From positions 124,001 to 188,000 of the forward strand of contig NZ_JBIWFB010000008.1 of the NCBI RefSeq assembly GCF_044762855.1: a stretch of DNA of 64,000 nt. The letters run 5' to 3'. Numbering within the stretch: position 1 is the first letter of the stretch; each line of letters begins with the position of its first letter. Shown one piece after another: positions 1 to 9,189 of this stretch. The notes under the pieces were generated by a model that was not told where the DNA came from, ran no database searches, and saw only the letters and a list, made by a program, of their open reading frames with translations. The position numbers were made by a program, and so were the translations under genes. The DNA is from Psychrobacillus sp044762855 (GTDB lineage Bacteria > Bacillota > Bacilli > Bacillales_A > Planococcaceae).

Positions 1-1
1 G

Positions 2-127
2 ATTCCAGTCAAAAAAGATGATTACATTTTTATGGCTCCTTATGTGCATCAAGCAGCTTACGCCGTTGGAAGAGAACCATTGACTTATGTTTACTCAAAA
101 GACTGTAATCGTGACCCAGAACTATAA
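2..127 (+). CDS. allE: (S)-ureidoglycine aminohydrolase, C-terminal fragment
   Basis: This is the last 41 codons of a gene that begins outside the window, read in frame 2 and ending in TAA. The visible C-terminus contains QAAYAVGREPLTYVYSKD and ends NRDPEL, closely matching the end of AllE (YlbA), a cupin enzyme. AllE removes ammonia from (S)-ureidoglycine to give (S)-ureidoglycolate in purine/allantoin breakdown. The following gene is ureidoglycolate dehydrogenase, which uses exactly this product, so context and sequence agree. The start, the cupin metal ligands and the promoter lie upstream and cannot be judged. Confidence 0.85.
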   Translation: MPVKKDDYIFMAPYVHQAAYAVGREPLTYVYSKDCNRDPEL

Positions 128-150
128 TTTGGAATTTATGAGGTGTCAAT

Positions 151-1203
151 ATGAGAATCACAAGAGAAGACTTAAAAAGTCTAATCAAAACAAAGCTAAA
201 TAAGGCTGGACTTAAAGAAGATCATGCAGAACAAGCAGCAGAAGTACTTGTATTTGCAGACGAAAGAGGGATTCATTCCCACGGTGCGATGCGTGTAGAT
301 TATTATGCAGAGCGAATTGCTAAAGGCGGGATTAATACAAACCCTGATTTTAGATTTGAAAAAACAGGTCCTTGTTCAGGTACTTTCCATGCGGATGGCG
401 GAAACGGACATACAGCTGCCAAGTTAGCAATGGATGAGGCCATTAAAATGGCGAAGGAAAATGGTATTGCTATCGTTGGAGTAAGTAATATGTCTCACAG
501 TGGTGCAATTTCTTACTTTACCCATCAAGCAGCAGAAGCAAATTTGATCGGGCTTACAGTTTGCCAATCCGATCCGATGGTTGTTCCATTTGGGGGAGCG
601 GAGCCTTACTATGGTACAAATCCAATTGCTTTTGCAGCACCAAGTTCTGAAGAAGGAAAACATATAACTTTAGATATGGCAACAACTGTTCAGGCTTGGG
701 GAAAAATTCTTCATGCAAGATCAAAGCATGAGTCTATTCCTGATACATGGGCAGTAGATAAAAATGGCGAACCAACAACAGATCCTTTTAATGTGAATGC
801 ATTATTGCCGATTTCTGGACCTAAAGGTTACGGCCTAATGATGATGGTTGATGTATTATCTGGTATTTTACTTGGGCTTCCATTCGGAAACAAAGTATCT
901 TCTATGTATGAAGATTTAACAGAATACCGTAAATTAGGGCAACTTCATATCGTTATTAATCCGGAATTCTTCGGTGCGATTAACCAGTTCAAGAAAGATA
1001 TTTCTCAAACAATGGATGATTTAAATCAAATCAAACCTGCACCAGGATTTTCAAAAGTATTATACCCTGGTCAAAATAATGATGTTGTAATAGAGGAATA
1101 TAAGCAAAAGGGAATTGAAATCGTAGATGATATATATGAATATTTAGTATCTGATACTATTCATTACAACAAATACGATCATAAAGATCCGTTTGCTAAG
1201 TAG
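151..1203 (+). CDS. allD: Ureidoglycolate dehydrogenase, copy 1
   Basis: 350 aa, full length for the family. It belongs to the malate/L-lactate dehydrogenase (LDH2) family and follows E. coli AllD along its whole length, including the signatures HSHGAMRV, QSDPMVVPFGGAE, DMATTVQAWGK and GPKGYGLMMM. AllD oxidises (S)-ureidoglycolate to oxalurate with NAD in the cytoplasm. The ATG has a GAGGTG ribosome site 5 nt upstream and starts 23 nt after allE. It is the first of two tandem paralogs. Around the family's active-site His116 this copy reads SNMSHSG, where copy 2 has RRIGHSG and E. coli (from memory) SRMGHSG. The usual Arg and Gly are therefore Asn and Ser here, which could mean altered substrate or cofactor handling. 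Confidence is high for the family and lower for identical function. Confidence 0.88.
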   Translation: MRITREDLKSLIKTKLNKAGLKEDHAEQAAEVLVFADERGIHSHGAMRVDYYAERIAKGGINTNPDFRFEKTGPCSGTFHADGGNGHTAAKLAMDEAIKMAKENGIAIVGVSNMSHSGAISYFTHQAAEANLIGLTVCQSDPMVVPFGGAEPYYGTNPIAFAAPSSEEGKHITLDMATTVQAWGKILHARSKHESIPDTWAVDKNGEPTTDPFNVNALLPISGPKGYGLMMMVDVLSGILLGLPFGNKVSSMYEDLTEYRKLGQLHIVINPEFFGAINQFKKDISQTMDDLNQIKPAPGFSKVLYPGQNNDVVIEEYKQKGIEIVDDIYEYLVSDTIHYNKYDHKDPFAK

Positions 1204-1251
1204 TTTTTTACAGTAAAAATGGGTAAAGACGAATTTAAAGGGTGATGAGGA

Positions 1252-2301
1252 ATGAGATTATCAAAAGAGCAATTGCATGAGTTAATTTCTAAAAAGCTTC
1301 ATAAGGCAGGACTAACGGAAGATCATGCTTCTGGAGTTGCAGATGTACTTGTCCATGCTGATGCAAGAGGTGTTCATTCTCATGGAGCAATGCGTGTTGA
1401 GTATTATGCTGAACGTATTGCTAAAGGTGGACTTAATAACAACCCTGATTTTAAATTTGAAAAAACAGGTCCTTGTTCAGCGATATTTGACGGTGATAAT
1501 GGCGTTGGACACGTTGGGGCGAAATTGGCTATGGATGAAGCGATTAAAATGGCCAAGGAAAATGGAATTGCTGTAGTAGGGGTAAGAAGAATTGGTCATA
1601 GTGGTGCCCTTTCTTATTTTGTTCAGCAAGCGGCAGATGCCGATTTAGTTGGTATTTCTGTATGTCAGTCTGACCCAATGGTTGTTCCATTTGGTGGAGC
1701 AGAACCTTATTATGGAACGAATCCACTTGCGTTTGCTGCACCAGGAAAAGACGGTAAACATATTACTTTCGATATGGCAACTACTGTACAGGCTTGGGGG
1801 AAAATTCTCCATGCAAGATCGAAGAACGAACCAATTCCTGATACGTGGGCAGTTGACAGCAACGGGGAATCAACGACAGATCCATTTAAAGTAAATGCTT
1901 TGTTACCGATTGCTGGACCAAAGGGATATGGACTAATGATGATGGTTGACGTGCTTTCCGGTATTCTGTTAGGTCTACCATTTGGAAACAAAGTATCTTC
2001 TATGTATCATGATTTAACTGAAGGGCGAAATCTAGGCCAACTTCACATTGTTATTAATCCGGAATTTTTCACTGGACTAGGTTCTTTTAAAGAAGCTATA
2101 TCTCAAACAATGCAAGACTTGAATGAGATTAAACCAGCTCCAGGATATGACCAAGTATACTATCCAGGACAAAGAAGTGCTGAAAGAGAAGAAGCATATG
2201 AAAAAGACGGCATTGAAATTGTTGATCATATTTATGAGTATTTGATTTCAGATGTTGTTCATAATAATGCTTATGATCATAAAAGCCCATTTGCAAAATA
2301 G
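1252..2301 (+). CDS. allD: Ureidoglycolate dehydrogenase, copy 2
   Basis: 349 aa, LDH2 family, a close paralog of the gene 48 bp upstream; most residues are identical over long blocks such as GAMRV.YYAERIAKGG and SGILLGLPFGNKVSSMY. It keeps the canonical active-site context RRIGHSGALSYF, so it is the better candidate for the working NAD-dependent ureidoglycolate dehydrogenase that makes oxalurate. The ATG follows a GGGTGATGAGGA ribosome site. An inverted repeat follows the stop codon, before the allFGH genes. Tandem duplication within the operon is the simplest explanation for the pair. Confidence 0.92.
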   Translation: MRLSKEQLHELISKKLHKAGLTEDHASGVADVLVHADARGVHSHGAMRVEYYAERIAKGGLNNNPDFKFEKTGPCSAIFDGDNGVGHVGAKLAMDEAIKMAKENGIAVVGVRRIGHSGALSYFVQQAADADLVGISVCQSDPMVVPFGGAEPYYGTNPLAFAAPGKDGKHITFDMATTVQAWGKILHARSKNEPIPDTWAVDSNGESTTDPFKVNALLPIAGPKGYGLMMMVDVLSGILLGLPFGNKVSSMYHDLTEGRNLGQLHIVINPEFFTGLGSFKEAISQTMQDLNEIKPAPGYDQVYYPGQRSAEREEAYEKDGIEIVDHIYEYLISDVVHNNAYDHKSPFAK

Positions 2302-2314
2302 TAAAACGCTGTAC

Positions 2315-2346
2315 AGAAGGGCGGCTTAAAAGACGGTCGCCCTTCT
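2315..2346 (+). terminator. Intercistronic hairpin after allD copy 2
   Basis: AGAAGGGCG pairs perfectly with CGCCCTTCT (9 bp, 14-nt loop). It is followed by only a weak T-run, so it may be an attenuator or mRNA-stabilising hairpin rather than a full terminator. It separates the allD pair from allFGH. Confidence 0.55.
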
Positions 2347-2488
2347 TGAATGGCATACAATAAATATACCAATATAATATTTGGGATTTTTATTTGTGTG
2401 TATTGCAATATTACAATTATTTACGAATGTAGTAATTGTAGAAGTCATTCTTAGGTAAGTAAAAAAAGAAGAAGAGGTGCATTCAAAC

Positions 2489-4234
2489 ATGCTTTATACA
2501 ATTGTTAAACAGAATTCTTATCAGGATTCAGTTAATTTAATGCTTCTTACGAATAAAATCTCCACTATGGAAGGCATTAATAAAGTTCAAATTATGATGG
2601 GAACTCCTGCTAATAAAGATATTTTAAAAGCAGCTGGTCTATATACAGACGAACTTGAAGGTGCTGCTTCAAATGATATGTGTATCGTTGTTGATACTGA
2701 CTCAGAAGAGAAAATCCAAGAGGTTCTTGATGAAACAGACAGCTATTTAAGCAACCAAGCAATCTCAGCAGGTAAAGAAACTTTCGAAACTGTTCGTTCT
2801 TGGGATAAAGCGACAAATGCATTACCAGGTGCGAATCTAGCAATTATTTCAACACCAGGTCAATATGCAGCAGAAGAAGCTGAAAAAGCAATTGATAGAG
2901 ATATGCACGTTCTTATTTTCAGTGATAACGTAACAGTTGAAGATGAGCGTCGCATTAAAGAAAAAGCACATGAAAAAGGACTACTTGTAATGGGTCCTGA
3001 CTGTGGTACAGCAGTAATTTCAGGAGTACCTCTTGCATTTGCAAACGTTATGAAAACTGGAAAAATTGGTGTAATCGGAGCTTCTGGAACAGGTATTCAA
3101 GAAGTTACAACTGAAATCGACCGTTTAGGTGCTGGAGTTAGTCATGCAATCGGTACTGGTGGTCGTGACCTTTCTGAAAAAATCGGTGCGATTACAATGT
3201 TAGATGGTATTAAAGCATTAGCACAACATAGCCAAACAGAAGTCATTACATTAATCTCAAAACCACCTGCAAAAGAAGTGCGTGATGAGGTTGTTCAATT
3301 ACTTCAAAGCATTTCTAAACCGGTTGTTGCAATTTTCCTTGGTGAAGAGCCACATAACCATGAAGGCAATGTTTATTATGCTAACACACTTGAAGAAACA
3401 GCTGCGATTGCTGTTGATCTTGTTAAAGGTAACGCTATTAAGCCTACTTACAACAAGTTACAAGATGAAGTACCTGCTGTAAACTTAAAGCCAGAGCAAA
3501 AAACAATCAAAGGTCTATACTCAGGCGGTACATTAGGTTACGAAGCTGCTACTTTGATTAGTAGTGGTATTAACTATGATAATAGTGGTGCTCACGAGGA
3601 AGGATACCTTCTTAATGCAAATGGATTTGAAGTGATCGACCTTGGTGATGATATTTATACACAAGGTAAACCACACCCAATGATCGACCCAGATACAAGA
3701 ATTCAATACTTCCAAAAAGCTGCACAAGATGAGTCAACTGCAGTTATCCTATTTGACCTTGTTCTTGGATATGGTTCTCATGATGATATGGCGGGTGCAC
3801 TTATCCCTGGCATCGAAAAAATCCAAAAAGACTCACAAGCAAAAGGTAAAGAGATTTACTTCGTAGCATCTGTATGTGGTACTGACCAAGATCCACAAGG
3901 CCTTGATGAGCAAAAAGCAAAATTGGCAGAAGCTGGAGTTATTTTACGAGATAGTAATAACCAAGCGGTTCTTACTGCATTAGCTATGCTTGATATTCAA
4001 ATCGAAGAAGTACAAAAAGAAGTAGTTCCTGCAAAAGAAACTGCAACAGTTGAAATTTCTGTTTCAGAAGCTATCCAAAAATTATTAACTGAAAAACCAA
4101 ACGTAGTTAACGTGGGATTAAAGAAATTCACAGAAGCAATTACTGCTAATGGCGGAAGAGTTGTTCAATATGACTGGCGTCCAGTTGCTGGCGGCAACCA
4201 AAGATTGCGTCAAGTTTTAAGTGTACTTCGTTAG
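2489..4234 (+). CDS. allF: Oxamate carbamoyltransferase subunit AllF (FdrA)
   Basis: 581 aa, FdrA family, built like the CoA-binding/ligase part of succinyl-CoA synthetase: GVIGASGTGIQEVTTEIDRLG (Rossmann-type) in the first half and a ligase-like second half with LYSGGTLGYEA. FdrA with YlbE and YlbF has been identified as the enzyme that phosphorolyses oxalurate to oxamate and carbamoyl phosphate (AllFGH). The order fdrA-ylbE-ylbF-carbamate kinase is the same as in E. coli. An upstream GTG (2477) overlaps the GAGGTG ribosome site, so the ATG at 2489, 9 nt after GAGGTG, is chosen. The subunit assignment rests on family knowledge plus synteny. Confidence 0.88.
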   Translation: MLYTIVKQNSYQDSVNLMLLTNKISTMEGINKVQIMMGTPANKDILKAAGLYTDELEGAASNDMCIVVDTDSEEKIQEVLDETDSYLSNQAISAGKETFETVRSWDKATNALPGANLAIISTPGQYAAEEAEKAIDRDMHVLIFSDNVTVEDERRIKEKAHEKGLLVMGPDCGTAVISGVPLAFANVMKTGKIGVIGASGTGIQEVTTEIDRLGAGVSHAIGTGGRDLSEKIGAITMLDGIKALAQHSQTEVITLISKPPAKEVRDEVVQLLQSISKPVVAIFLGEEPHNHEGNVYYANTLEETAAIAVDLVKGNAIKPTYNKLQDEVPAVNLKPEQKTIKGLYSGGTLGYEAATLISSGINYDNSGAHEEGYLLNANGFEVIDLGDDIYTQGKPHPMIDPDTRIQYFQKAAQDESTAVILFDLVLGYGSHDDMAGALIPGIEKIQKDSQAKGKEIYFVASVCGTDQDPQGLDEQKAKLAEAGVILRDSNNQAVLTALAMLDIQIEEVQKEVVPAKETATVEISVSEAIQKLLTEKPNVVNVGLKKFTEAITANGGRVVQYDWRPVAGGNQRLRQVLSVLR

Positions 4235-4302
4235 TCAAAAGAATTTATTTAAACTTCAGGTCATAGAAATACACGACCTATGAATTTTTAGGAGGAAGCA
4301 TA

Positions 4303-5577
4303 ATGTACGGACAATTTAAAACAATTGATGAAGCAAACAGAGCCGTTATTGATAAAATTGTATCAGGCGCACCATTTTTAGTGGATGTTGTTCCAGCTAA
4401 ATCTGTTATTAAAGAATTAAATGAGAAAGTATTACTTCATGCAGGACCACCGATTAAATGGGAAAACATGACAAGCCCAATGCAAGGATCTTGTGTAGGA
4501 GCTACATTATTTGAAGGCTGGGCAGCTAACGCTGATGAAGCATTTAAAATGCTTGAAAATGGAGAAATTAAATTCATTCCATGTCACCATGTGAACGCTG
4601 TTGGTCCAATGGGTGGAATTACATCTGGAAGCATGCCAGTTCTTGTTGTAGAAAACCGTGATGGCGGAAATAGAGCATATTGCACAATGAATGAAGGTAT
4701 TGGTGCAGTTCTACGTTTTGGTGCCTACTCTGAAGATGTAATTAACCGTCTTGGATGGTTCAGAGATGTACTTGGACCTGTTATTTCTAAAGCACTTAAA
4801 GTAAAAGGCGATGGTTTAAACGTAAACGTTGCGATGGCAAAAGCAATTACAATGGGTGATGAATTCCACCAACGTAATATTGCTGGGTCACTTATTTTCT
4901 TAAAAGACATCGTTCCATACATTTTACAAACAGATGCAGATGATAAAGACAAGCAAGCTGTTATCCAATTCTTAGCTGATACAGACCAATTCTTCTTGAA
5001 TATTGCGATGGCAACTACTAAAGCAGTAATGGATACAGCACGTGAAATCCAACATGGTACTGTTGTAACAGCAATGTGCCGTAACGGTCATGAATTCGGA
5101 ATCCGTATTGCTGGTATGGGCGACCAATGGTTTACAGCACCAGTTAATACACCTCAAGGGTTATTCTTCACAGGATACGATCAAGATATGGCTTGTCCTG
5201 ATATGGGTGACAGTGCTATTACTGAAACATACGGTGTAGGTGGTTTTGCAATGATCGCTGCTCCTGGTGTTACACGCTTCGTAGGTGCTGGTGGTATGGA
5301 CGACGCTGTAACTACAAGTAACGATATGATGGAAATTTGTATTGATCATAACCCTAACTTCTCTATTCCAACTTGGGACTTCAAAGGATCTGCCCTAGGA
5401 ATTGACGCAAGAAAAGTTGTTGAAACTGGAATCGAACCAATTATCAACACAGGTATTGCACACAAAGAAGCTGGAGTTGGTCAAATCGGTGCAGGTACAG
5501 TTCGTGCTCCATTAGCTTGCTTTGAACAAGCAATTGATGCATACGCTGTAAAACTTGGTTTAATCGACCCTCAATAA
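4303..5577 (+). CDS. allG: Oxamate carbamoyltransferase subunit AllG (YlbE, DUF1116)
   Basis: 424 aa, DUF1116 family (YlbE). Conserved blocks include HAGPPIKWENMTSPMQGS near residues 46-63, PCHHVNAVGPMGGITSG in the first third and GQIGAGTVRAPLACF at the C-terminus. It is the second subunit of the complex that splits oxalurate into oxamate and carbamoyl phosphate. The ATG is preceded by AGGAGG and lies 68 bp after allF. The next gene follows with no gap, indicating translational coupling and fixed stoichiometry. Confidence 0.87.
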   Translation: MYGQFKTIDEANRAVIDKIVSGAPFLVDVVPAKSVIKELNEKVLLHAGPPIKWENMTSPMQGSCVGATLFEGWAANADEAFKMLENGEIKFIPCHHVNAVGPMGGITSGSMPVLVVENRDGGNRAYCTMNEGIGAVLRFGAYSEDVINRLGWFRDVLGPVISKALKVKGDGLNVNVAMAKAITMGDEFHQRNIAGSLIFLKDIVPYILQTDADDKDKQAVIQFLADTDQFFLNIAMATTKAVMDTAREIQHGTVVTAMCRNGHEFGIRIAGMGDQWFTAPVNTPQGLFFTGYDQDMACPDMGDSAITETYGVGGFAMIAAPGVTRFVGAGGMDDAVTTSNDMMEICIDHNPNFSIPTWDFKGSALGIDARKVVETGIEPIINTGIAHKEAGVGQIGAGTVRAPLACFEQAIDAYAVKLGLIDPQ

Positions 5578-6477
5578 ATGTATAATTGCACTCTTTTTGG
5601 AGAGGACTATAGTTATCTAGTTCCTCTCCTTCTTTATCAAAATGAAAATGGACACGTTCATAGCCGCTTTGCTAATGGCTTTAACATTAAAATGGGCGAT
5701 TCCCTTGTATTTATAGGGAATAAGAAGAACGGTCTTCTGCCATTTGGAATTCATTTAAGAGAAGAAGATATTTTTACTGCCGTTTCCTCTGTCAACAATG
5801 GAGATTCAGTTACTTGGAATAGAAGTACAAACTCCATCGAATTACCAGGTGTAACAATCAGTATTGAAAAAAGCAAAAGCTTTAAAAATGAATTAACTAC
5901 ATTAAAAAGTGAAACTATTTTTAAAGATAGTTTCCAACGTTTTTCTTTGCAGTTAATTGAAATAGAAGACCGAACTGGATTGGATATTTCTTTTAAAGAA
6001 TTTTTAAAGAAATATTATGCATCTGACGAACAAAACTGGCTTGGTGCAGAAAGCTATTTGAACATGTTAATGGAAGCAGCAGAGTCGAGCGATAAAGGTT
6101 TAATGGAGAAAGTGCTTAGATACTTTCTCGGTAGAGGACAAGGCTTAACTCCTTCGGGAGATGATATGATTGTCGGGCTACTTGCCTTTGATGCTGTTTC
6201 CCATTTTCTTTCCGCTAGCTTTTATGAAAAAGTTTCCGAACTGATTGAAGGCGAATCGATTACAACCGATGTGGCAAGAGAATATTTACGGTATGCACTT
6301 AAACAGAAATTTAGCTCGACTGTTTCCAATATGGTCAATGCACTTGCTGACGGGGATGCTACTAATTTTAAGAAAGTCTTTCACGACTTAATTGGAGTTG
6401 GGCACAGTTCAGGTTTGGATACGATATTAGGTATTCTTCTTGGAATGCTTACTTTTAAGAAACAAAATAACCATTGA
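5578..6477 (+). CDS. allH: Oxamate carbamoyltransferase subunit AllH (YlbF, DUF2877)
   Basis: 299 aa, DUF2877 family (YlbF). The signature GRGQGLTPSGDDMIVGLLAF and the C-terminal GVGHSSGLDTILGIL are typical. The start codon immediately abuts the allG stop and there is no clear ribosome site of its own, so translation probably depends on ribosomes finishing allG. It is the third subunit of the oxalurate-splitting enzyme whose carbamoyl phosphate feeds the carbamate kinase encoded next. Confidence 0.86.
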   Translation: MYNCTLFGEDYSYLVPLLLYQNENGHVHSRFANGFNIKMGDSLVFIGNKKNGLLPFGIHLREEDIFTAVSSVNNGDSVTWNRSTNSIELPGVTISIEKSKSFKNELTTLKSETIFKDSFQRFSLQLIEIEDRTGLDISFKEFLKKYYASDEQNWLGAESYLNMLMEAAESSDKGLMEKVLRYFLGRGQGLTPSGDDMIVGLLAFDAVSHFLSASFYEKVSELIEGESITTDVAREYLRYALKQKFSSTVSNMVNALADGDATNFKKVFHDLIGVGHSSGLDTILGILLGMLTFKKQNNH

Positions 6478-6506
6478 AATAAATTAAAAAGTTGGAGTGT
6501 GTTTAT

Positions 6507-7442
6507 ATGAGTAAAGTCGTTCTAGCGATTGGCGGGAATGCAATCATTAAAGAAGGTCAAGTAGGTACTATTGAAGAACAGCAACAAAATATCATGGAAA
6601 GCTCTGAGCCAGTTCTTGCATTAATGGAACAAGGTCACACAGTTGTGATTACTCACGGAAATGGCCCACAAGTTGGTAATACATTAATCAGAGGAGAAAT
6701 GGCTAAATCAGTTATTCCCGAGTATCCTTTAGATGTATATGGTGCTGAAACGCAAGGTAACTTAGGATATTTAATCCAACAAACTTTTAAAAATAAAATG
6801 ACGGAACGTAATATCAATAAAACAATTGCTACAGTTGTAACTCAATCAGTTGTTTCAAGTGATGATCCTGCTTTCCAAAGCCCAACAAAACCAATTGGTC
6901 CATTCTACTCTAAAGAAGATATGGAGAAAATTGTTGCAGAGCGTAACTTAACATTTGTTGAAGATGCAGGTCGTGGATATAGACGTGTTGTTGCATCTCC
7001 AAAACCAGTTAGAATCGTTGAAAAAGAAGCAATTGAAACATTGCTTAACAACGGTATTTCTGTTATTTCCACTGGTGGCGGCGGAATTCCTGTAATTGAA
7101 AATAACGGGAAAATCGAAGGTATTGAAGCTGTAATCGATAAAGACTTCGCGAGTGCATTACTTGCAGCTGATATTAGCGCTGATTATTTATTCATCTTAA
7201 CTGGTGTTGAACAAGTAGCGATTAATTTCGGTAAACCAAACCAAGAAAATCTATTAGAAATGACGATCGATGATGCACTTCGTTATTTAGACGAAGGTCA
7301 ATTCCCTAAAGGAAGCATGGGACCAAAAATTGAAGCTGCGATTCTATTCCTTCAAAAAGGCGGAAAGAACGTGATCATTACTTCAATTGATAAACTTGAA
7401 GATGCAATTGAAGGAAAAACTGGTACACGTATCGTAATGTAA
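6507..7442 (+). CDS. Carbamate kinase of the allantoin pathway
   Basis: 311 aa, amino-acid kinase family, carbamate kinase type (ArcC/YbcF, called AllK in some allantoin operons). Motifs: VVLAIGGNAI at the N-terminus, THGNGPQVG, ISTGGGGIPVI and GSMGPKIEAA. It converts carbamoyl phosphate plus ADP into ATP, ammonia and CO2, the energy-yielding last step of this pathway. The ATG at 6507 has GGAG 9 nt upstream; a longer reading from a TTG at 6492 would start inside that ribosome site and is rejected. Position directly after allFGH argues for allantoin rather than arginine deiminase use; no arcA or arcB is nearby. Confidence 0.9.
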   Translation: MSKVVLAIGGNAIIKEGQVGTIEEQQQNIMESSEPVLALMEQGHTVVITHGNGPQVGNTLIRGEMAKSVIPEYPLDVYGAETQGNLGYLIQQTFKNKMTERNINKTIATVVTQSVVSSDDPAFQSPTKPIGPFYSKEDMEKIVAERNLTFVEDAGRGYRRVVASPKPVRIVEKEAIETLLNNGISVISTGGGGIPVIENNGKIEGIEAVIDKDFASALLAADISADYLFILTGVEQVAINFGKPNQENLLEMTIDDALRYLDEGQFPKGSMGPKIEAAILFLQKGGKNVIITSIDKLEDAIEGKTGTRIVM

Positions 7443-7453
7443 GTTCAATATAT

Positions 7454-7645
7454 CAATTACGCCTCGGCGTAATTGCGTCCAGATTTTTTTCGAGCTCGCT
7501 CGAAAAGCTCCTCTAAAAAATCTGTGACATCCGCCGGAGGCTTTATCTTCGTTCAGCCGGATTTTGAAAACCCGCTGAACAGGAAAACAAAACCGCATTC
7601 ATCTCGCCACCTATAGTGGTGAGAGTCTTCTGCTGAATGAAGATA
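7454..7645. repeat. Highly structured intergenic element of nested inverted repeats
   Basis: There is no credible ORF. It contains a perfect 10-bp palindrome (CAATTACGCC, 2-nt gap, GGCGTAATTG) at 7454-7475. Next is TTTTCGAGC/GCTCGAAAA at 7487-7506, enclosed by AGATTTTTT/AAAAAATCT ending at 7523. GTTCAGC (7551-7557) can pair either with GCTGAAC (7574-7580) or, as TATCTTCGTTCAGC (7544-7557), with GCTGAATGAAGATA (7632-7645). A further 8-bp hairpin lies at about 7602-7622. The layout resembles dispersed structured repeats of Lysinibacillus-type genomes as I remember them; that link is recollection, not something tested here. Confidence 0.6.
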
Positions 7646-7891
7646 TATTTTGTCTGTCTATCACTACTTTCTATACAGAATGTAGCGGTAGGCAGTATTT
7701 TTATTTTTGCACATAAAGTCCCCGTATTATCTTTTCATCTAGTACTTAACTGCAATTAGCAGTATAATAAAGTTTTATTAATAATAAATTAGTTAACTAT
7801 GTTCATGTTTTTTATACTTACATGATTAGCGACCTAAATACTCTGAAAATTTATAATAAGTAGAATCCACGAGGAGATGGGAGATATCTAT

Positions 7892-9136
7892 ATGAATAGT
7901 AAGGAAAGATATCAAATACTTTTTAATAAAATCAATCAATATAATTCAGGCGTTAAAGGAATGACAAGAGTTGCCTATACAAATGAAGAACAGGCGTGTA
8001 CACAAGCGTTTATGCGAATGTGTAAAGATGAAGGATTAGATATCCGAATAGATCCATGTGGAAACGCAATAGGGAGAAGAGAAGGTAGAATAAAGGGACT
8101 TCCACCTATATTAATGGGATCGCATTTGGATACTGTTTATCAAGGCGGAAAGTATGACGGGGTAGTCGGAGTTACCGCTGCATTGGAAGTTATTAAACGA
8201 CTCAATGAAAAAGGAATTGAAACAGATCATCCAATTGAAATTATTTCATTTGCCTGTGAGGAGTCTTCCAGATTCGGTGTTTCCACTTTAGGAAGCAAGG
8301 CGATGGCCGGGACATTTGATAAGGAGAAAGTTAGGCATTTAAAAGACCGACATGGGGTTACATTGGAAGAGGCCCTTTCTTTATGTGCACTTGAAATTGA
8401 CAGTATTGAACAGGCAAGTAGGACAGACGAGGATATAAAAGCTTTTTTTGAATTGCATGTAGAGCAAGGTCCAGTACTAGAAAATGAAAATAAAAAGATT
8501 GGTATTGTTACTGGAATCGCGGCTCCGGTTAGATTTTCGATAAGAATAGTAGGAACCCCTTCACATTCCGGAACAACACCGATGAATATGCGAAATGATG
8601 CGCTTCTTGGAGCGTCACAAATAGCATTGGAACTTGAAAAAATTGCATTAAATGAACAAAGTTATGGAACGGTTGCTACTGTAGGAGTATTAGATATCCC
8701 AGCGGCGGCAATGAACGTAGTGCCTGGGGAAGTAGAAATCAAAGTGGATATCCGAGGGACTTCATTAGAATCGCGACAGCGCGTGTTAGATCATCTAAAT
8801 CAAACGATTGAATTAGTAAAAAGAAACAGGCAGTTAGAAATCCTTAGTCAAGAAATAATCTCCGAGGAACCAGTATTACTGTCTACTGAAATTACTAATA
8901 CAATGGAAATGATTTGTAAGGAACAGGATATACCATTTAAAACAATGCCAAGTGGAGCGGGCCATGATGCGATGAACATGGTAAAGCTATGCCCTACTGG
9001 ACTTATCTTTGTTCCATCTGTAGATGGTCTTAGTCACCACCCTGATGAATATACCGATCATGACGATATATTAATAGGTATTGATGTGTTAGAGAAAGTT
9101 GTTATCCATTATGCTAAAATGGATTCGAAAATTTAG
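7892..9136 (+). CDS. allC: Allantoate amidohydrolase
   Basis: 414 aa, M20 metallopeptidase-like amidohydrolase (AllC / N-carbamoyl-amino-acid hydrolase group). Metal-site and dimer motifs are in order: GSHLDTV, YDGVVGV, ACEESSRFGVS, FELHVEQGPVLE, GTPSHSGTTPM, and SGAGHDAMNM near the C-terminus. AllC hydrolyses allantoate to ureidoglycine, ammonia and CO2, the substrate that AllE and AllD then process. The family also includes N-carbamoyl-L-amino acid hydrolases; the neighbouring all genes decide for AllC. An earlier ATG at 7877 directly abuts GAGGAG, whereas ATG 7892 lies 8 nt after GGGAG and is preferred. It is transcribed separately from the carbamate kinase, after a 449-bp gap. Confidence 0.85.
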   Translation: MNSKERYQILFNKINQYNSGVKGMTRVAYTNEEQACTQAFMRMCKDEGLDIRIDPCGNAIGRREGRIKGLPPILMGSHLDTVYQGGKYDGVVGVTAALEVIKRLNEKGIETDHPIEIISFACEESSRFGVSTLGSKAMAGTFDKEKVRHLKDRHGVTLEEALSLCALEIDSIEQASRTDEDIKAFFELHVEQGPVLENENKKIGIVTGIAAPVRFSIRIVGTPSHSGTTPMNMRNDALLGASQIALELEKIALNEQSYGTVATVGVLDIPAAAMNVVPGEVEIKVDIRGTSLESRQRVLDHLNQTIELVKRNRQLEILSQEIISEEPVLLSTEITNTMEMICKEQDIPFKTMPSGAGHDAMNMVKLCPTGLIFVPSVDGLSHHPDEYTDHDDILIGIDVLEKVVIHYAKMDSKI

Positions 9137-9189
9137 GGAAATAGGTGAGTGAGTATATAGTTCTCACCTCAATAAATAAGTAATGATAG

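Noticed and set aside
7892..9136. N-carbamoyl-L-amino acid hydrolase instead of allantoate amidohydrolase
   Set aside because: Both share the fold and motifs; the allE-allD-allFGH context makes allantoate the far likelier substrate, though sequence alone does not exclude the other.
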